Shown here: piece after piece, positions 6,257 to 9,629 of the stretch
How positions within the stretch are numbered: the stretch's first letter is position 1
How the letters are laid out: the number at the start of each line of letters is the position of its first letter
NCBI GenBank assembly: GCA_934096755.1
Contig: CAKOMU010000036.1
Coordinates: forward strand, 1 to 9,629
Source: an uncultured Bacilli bacterium
Lineage (GTDB): Bacteria > Bacillota_I > Bacilli_A > RF39 > UBA660
DNA: 9,629 bases
Reading direction: 5' to 3'
The notes under the pieces: model-generated
Seen by the model: only the letters and a program-made list of their open reading frames with translations
What the model was told of the DNA's origin: nothing
Database searches by the model: none
Position numbers and translations under genes: made by a program

Positions 6257-8836
6257 TTAATCATCAAAATGTTTTACATAAAAAGGTTTCAATAATTCCC
6301 CACAAATAAACATTATACCTAAAACAACAAATACTATTATTAAATATTTTATTTGTAAACCACTTACAATAAAATACTTAGCAAAGCCTGTACTGAGTAC
6401 AATTAATTGTAGCATTAATATTCCTAAGACACCTAAATTAAGATATTTGTTATCAAAGAAACGTTTATTAATGATTGATTTCTTCAAATCTTTACAAGAA
6501 TATGCAAATAACAATTCATGCCAAATTAAGAATATAAATAATAAAGAACTAGCCACTTCTACATTACTAACACTTACAAAATATATAAATAAAAATAACA
6601 TTAATACTGCTTTAAATGATGCTTGTAAAAAGATTTTAGCTATTAAAAACGGAGTTAAAAAATTTTCTTTATTTTTTGATTGTTTCTTATAGATATTTTC
6701 ATCTCCCTTTTCAAAAGCAAGCATAATCGCCGGAATTGAATCAGTTAATAAATTAATCCACAAAAGTTGAATTGTATTAAACATAGTAACATTTAAAAGT
6801 AAAGAAACAAAAACTAAAATAACTTCAATAATATTTCCACCTAATAAATATAAAATTACTTTTTTAATATTTTCATTTATCCGGCGTCCATTTTTAACAC
6901 CATCCACAATCGTAATAAAACTATCATCCACTAATACACAATCAGCGACATTTTTAACAACTTCTGTTCCCATTTGTCCCATTCCTATACCAATCGATGC
7001 TTTAGAAATAGCCGGAGCATCATTGACACCATCCCCAGTCATAGCAACAACATATCCTAAATCCATCAATTTTTTAACAATCAATAGTTTAGTACTTGGA
7101 GAAATTCTCGCATATACCTGATAATTTAACACAGCTTTTTCCTGTTCTTCTTCATTCATACATTCTAAGTCTTTACCTAAAATAGCTTTATCATCATTGT
7201 CAATTATACCTACATCTTTGGCAATCGCGATCGCCGTATTAATAGAATCTCCTGTAATCATCACTGGTTTTATACCAGCATGATAACACCAATTTATTGC
7301 ATCAGCTACTAAAGGTCGTGGAGGATCTACTAAAGCCATAAATCCTAAAAAAGTCATATCTTGTTCTAAATTTTCTAAATCTTTACTATATGCAAATGCA
7401 ATCAACCGATATGACTCTAAAGACAATTCCTTTTCTAACTTTAAAATATTATCTAGATATTCTTCAGTAATTTCTTCAATTTTTTCACCATTTACATATT
7501 TGGTACAATGTCTAATTACTTCTTCCGTACTTCCCTTAGTAAAAACATATTTTTCATTTTTCCATTCATTAATTGTACTCATCAATTTACGATCACTATC
7601 AAACGGAATCTCCTTAATTCTTGTAACCTCATGAAAATTAATATCATGGTTTTCTAAATATTTTACTATAGCAACTTCCGTTTCATCACCCAAAAAGACC
7701 TCATTATCTTTTTTCACATCATGACAACAATAAGCACATAATAAAAACATTGGAGCATCATAAGTATCTTCTTCATTATAAATAAAATCATTTACAAAAA
7801 TCTTTTTAACTGCCATTTTATTTTGTGTAATCGTTCCTGTTTTATCACTACAAATAATATCCACTGAACCTAAGGTTTCCACAGAATTAATCTTTTTAAT
7901 AATAACCTTTTTCTTAGCCATATCGCTCATACCTAATGCCAATATAATCGTAATTACAGAAGATAATCCTTCCGGTATCGCTGCTACAGCTAAAGAAATA
8001 GATAACATTAATACTTCTAAAAGATCATTACCCAATAAAACACCAATCACAAACATAATTAAAACAATACTTAAAATAAGAATCGTTAAAAGTTGTCCCA
8101 ACTTATTAATTTTAATTTGTAATGGAGTTAATTCTTCTTTATCTTCACTAATACTTTTAGCAACTTTACCAAGTTCAGTATCCATACCTGTGGCACAAAC
8201 CAATACTAAAGCATGCCCTTTAAGAACATTACAACCAGCAAAGACCATATTAGTTCTTTCATAAAGTTCTCTTTTTTCCAAAAAAACTTTATTACATTTT
8301 CTTACACCTAAGCTTTCTCCTGTCAAAGTAGACTCATCAACTTCTAAATAATCTTCTTCAATAATTCTTGCATCCGCAGCGATATAGTTACCAGCCTCAA
8401 TTTCTAAAATATCTCCTACTACTATGTTTTTAACATCAATTAGTTTTCTTCTACCATCACGTATAACATATATTTTATTTACAAACATTTTATTCAATTC
8501 TAAAATAGCTTTTGATGCCTTCTTTTCTTGAATAAAACTCATGATAGCATTAATTATTACAATACCTAAAATAATGATACTATCAGCAAAAGATTCATGC
8601 TTAATGATAGATATAATGCCTGAAATAATAGCAGCTCCTATTAATAAAATAGTCATTAAATCTTTAAACTGTTCTAAAAACATTAAAATATTAGATTTTT
8701 TCTTTGGTTCTTTTAACTTATTTTCACCATTTTTAGCTAGTCTATTAAGAGCTTCTTCTTCCGTTAAACCTTCAATTGTAGTATCAAACTCTTGATAAAG
8801 TTCCTCAATCTTTTTTTTATAACTTTCTTTTTTCAC
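6257..8836 (-). CDS. P2A-type calcium-transporting ATPase
   Basis: An 859-residue cation-pumping P-type ATPase of the SERCA/LMCA1 kind that exports Ca2+ across the membrane using ATP. Domains run in the usual order: cation-ATPase N-terminal region (1-50, with the TEEEALNRL motif), M1-M2 (about 55-105), actuator domain with LTGES at 171-175, M3-M4 with the ion-site motif AIPEGL (285-290), phosphorylation site DKTGT with Asp331, nucleotide domain with KGS (434-436), the hinge motifs TGD (528-530) and TGDGVNDAP (600-608), then M5-M10. The Ca2+ ligands of SERCA have counterparts: Glu289 in M4, Asn668 and Glu671 in M5, Asn695, Thr698 and Asp699 in M6. Having both the M5 Asn/Glu and the M6 Asn-Thr-Asp sites favours Ca2+ over Mn2+ or Na+/K+, though two-site transport is an inference. 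The GTG start is fixed by AGGTGA four bases upstream, made from the ylxM stop. No frame damage is seen. Confidence 0.93.
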   Translation of the reverse strand: MKKESYKKKIEELYQEFDTTIEGLTEEEALNRLAKNGENKLKEPKKKSNILMFLEQFKDLMTILLIGAAIISGIISIIKHESFADSIIILGIVIINAIMSFIQEKKASKAILELNKMFVNKIYVIRDGRRKLIDVKNIVVGDILEIEAGNYIAADARIIEEDYLEVDESTLTGESLGVRKCNKVFLEKRELYERTNMVFAGCNVLKGHALVLVCATGMDTELGKVAKSISEDKEELTPLQIKINKLGQLLTILILSIVLIMFVIGVLLGNDLLEVLMLSISLAVAAIPEGLSSVITIILALGMSDMAKKKVIIKKINSVETLGSVDIICSDKTGTITQNKMAVKKIFVNDFIYNEEDTYDAPMFLLCAYCCHDVKKDNEVFLGDETEVAIVKYLENHDINFHEVTRIKEIPFDSDRKLMSTINEWKNEKYVFTKGSTEEVIRHCTKYVNGEKIEEITEEYLDNILKLEKELSLESYRLIAFAYSKDLENLEQDMTFLGFMALVDPPRPLVADAINWCYHAGIKPVMITGDSINTAIAIAKDVGIIDNDDKAILGKDLECMNEEEQEKAVLNYQVYARISPSTKLLIVKKLMDLGYVVAMTGDGVNDAPAISKASIGIGMGQMGTEVVKNVADCVLVDDSFITIVDGVKNGRRINENIKKVILYLLGGNIIEVILVFVSLLLNVTMFNTIQLLWINLLTDSIPAIMLAFEKGDENIYKKQSKNKENFLTPFLIAKIFLQASFKAVLMLFLFIYFVSVSNVEVASSLLFIFLIWHELLFAYSCKDLKKSIINKRFFDNKYLNLGVLGILMLQLIVLSTGFAKYFIVSGLQIKYLIIVFVVLGIMFICGELLKPFYVKHFDD

Positions 8837-8840
8837 AACA

Positions 8841-8846
8841 TCACCT
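8841..8846 (-). promoter_or_regulatory. Ribosome-binding site of the ATPase, overlapping the ylxM stop
   Basis: AGGTGA on the minus strand begins within the TAG stop of ylxM and lies four bases before GTG 8836. This geometry implies that the ATPase is translated from the ftsY-ylxM message, and it decides the GTG start. Confidence 0.75.
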
Positions 8847-9138
8847 ACAAAATACTTTCAATCACCTTTTTAATATTTTTAATATCATCACTTTTTAGAC
8901 ACTGCCTTAGCAATTGTTTATGCTCATAAACTTTCAATACGTCTTCTAACTCTGCTAATTTTTTAGTTGTCTTATTAATAATATTACCCACATAGCTTTT
9001 TGATACCTTTTCTAGTTCAGCTATTTCTTGTAAACTTAAATTTTCCTCATAATATAAAGAATAATATTTACAATTAGATAGATTTAAAAGATCCTTATAG
9101 ATAGCAAATAATTCCGCATAATACACAAAATCTTCCAT
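8845..9138 (-). CDS. ylxM: YlxM-family SRP-associated helix-turn-helix protein
   Basis: A 97-residue all-helical protein of the UPF0122/YlxM family, normally encoded next to ftsY or ffh and linked to the signal-recognition-particle pathway. The sequence shows the family layout: an acidic start (MEDFVYYAELFAIYKDLL), then YYSLYYEENLSLQEIAELE and VSKSYVGNIINKTTKKL, which form a sigma-region-4-like helix-turn-helix (about residues 25-70), and a Lys/Leu-rich final helix. Members are usually around 105-110 residues, so this one is slightly short. Its ATG overlaps the ftsY stop by one base (TAATG), indicating coupled translation. In Bacillus subtilis ffh follows ylxM; here a Ca2+ ATPase follows. The molecular role in the family is poorly defined. 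Confidence 0.88.
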   Translation of the reverse strand: MEDFVYYAELFAIYKDLLNLSNCKYYSLYYEENLSLQEIAELEKVSKSYVGNIINKTTKKLAELEDVLKVYEHKQLLRQCLKSDDIKNIKKVIESIL

Positions 9139-9629
9139 TACAACATATCCTTAAAAAGTCCATAAATATAATTTTCAATATCAAAAGTAATCAAATCATC
9201 CATTTTTTCCCCTAGACCAACAAATTTAACTGGAATGTTGACTTCTTCTTTAATTGCTAAAACTATTCCCCCTTTAGCAGTTCCATCCAATTTAGTTAAA
9301 ACTATTCCTGTAATATTAGTAATCTCCTTAAAAGCAGTAGCTTGCATTATTCCATTTTGACCAGTAGTAGCATCTATTACTAACAAAGTTTCATGTGGAG
9401 CTCCAGGAATTAATTTACCAATTACCTTGTTAATTTTTTCTAATTCTTTCATCAAATTAATTTTATTATGTAAACGTCCTGCTGTATCAATTAAAACTAT
9501 ATCAGCATTTAACTCTTTAGCTTCCACTAATCCATCATATATAACACCAGCCGGATCAATATTTTCTTTTCCATAAATAGCGGTAGTTGTTCTATCAGCC
9601 CAAATCTTTAGTTGCTCAACTGCACCAGC
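9138..9629 (-). CDS. ftsY: Signal recognition particle receptor FtsY, C-terminal part
   Basis: The last 163 residues of FtsY, the membrane-associated GTPase that receives SRP-bound ribosomes and hands them to the Sec translocon. The 5' part lies outside the window; the frame is open to the edge, and the first visible residues (AGAVEQLKIW) already match the NG domain. Seen in order are the GTPase motif DTAGRL (48-53 of the visible part), the DATTGQNG segment (86-93), TKLDGTAKGG (112-121, the guanine-specificity motif with the FtsY/Ffh GG) and GLGEKMDDL (138-146), followed by the short terminal helix. GLGEKxDDL together with a neighbouring ylxM favours FtsY over Ffh, which would carry a Met-rich M domain after the G domain; none is present. 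It heads the ftsY-ylxM-ATPase cluster. Confidence 0.94.
   Translation of the reverse strand, partial: AGAVEQLKIWADRTTTAIYGKENIDPAGVIYDGLVEAKELNADIVLIDTAGRLHNKINLMKELEKINKVIGKLIPGAPHETLLVIDATTGQNGIMQATAFKEITNITGIVLTKLDGTAKGGIVLAIKEEVNIPVKFVGLGEKMDDLITFDIENYIYGLFKDML

Noticed and set aside
6447..8795. Plus-strand frames at 4574-4780, 6447-6692 and 8541-8795
   Set aside because: They lie antisense to the CYTH or ATPase genes, whose motifs prove the coding strand; nothing in the plus-strand translations looks like a protein family.

Overview
The window is AT-rich, and every gene I can support lies on the minus strand, so transcription runs from high to low coordinates. The genetic code is standard: TAA, TAG and TGA are all used as stops and Trp is TGG. 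Shine-Dalgarno sites are strong (AGGAGA, AAAGGAG, AGGTGAT) and several starts are TTG or GTG. Together with the ftsY-ylxM pair and an S11 D,D-carboxypeptidase, this points to a low-GC Bacillota, probably a Bacilli or Mollicutes-related lineage that still makes peptidoglycan. The genus cannot be read from this sequence.

Right part (about 5046-9629): housekeeping genes in tight order. In transcription order they are ftsY (signal-recognition-particle receptor, cut by the window edge), ylxM (its usual small helix-turn-helix partner, 1-nt overlap), a P2A-type Ca2+-transporting ATPase whose ribosome site is built on the ylxM stop codon, and a dacA/dacF-type D-alanyl-D-alanine carboxypeptidase with a TTG start. 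All have their expected motifs and look intact.

Middle part (about 713-5032): an accessory-looking block of three genes. First is a CYTH-fold triphosphate-tunnel protein with its own extended -10 promoter and good ribosome site. Second is a gene joining the start of a fold-type III PLP decarboxylase/racemase barrel to a phosphoribosyltransferase domain. Third is a fusion of a PfkB sugar/nucleoside kinase to a SIS sugar-phosphate isomerase domain. The spacing (15 nt, then an ATGA overlap) shows an operon. Domain content suggests a small-molecule pathway built around phosphoribosyl or sugar-phosphate chemistry; I do not recognise it as a named system. As written, the second gene has a frameshift near codon 50 and the third has an in-frame TAA at codon 14, so the block is either decaying or carries two sequence errors.

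The block is flanked by a perfect 25-bp direct repeat (688-712 and 5033-5057). The right copy contains the last codons and stop of dacA; the left copy lies just before the thioredoxin-like gene. This suggests that dacA and the thioredoxin-like gene were once adjacent and that the block was inserted or duplicated between them. No integrase or transposase is visible.

Left part (1-712): a membrane-anchored thioredoxin-like protein (CDIC), a clear rho-independent terminator, and at the edge a strong ribosome site for a minus-strand gene that starts outside the window. No tRNA, rRNA or CRISPR array was seen.
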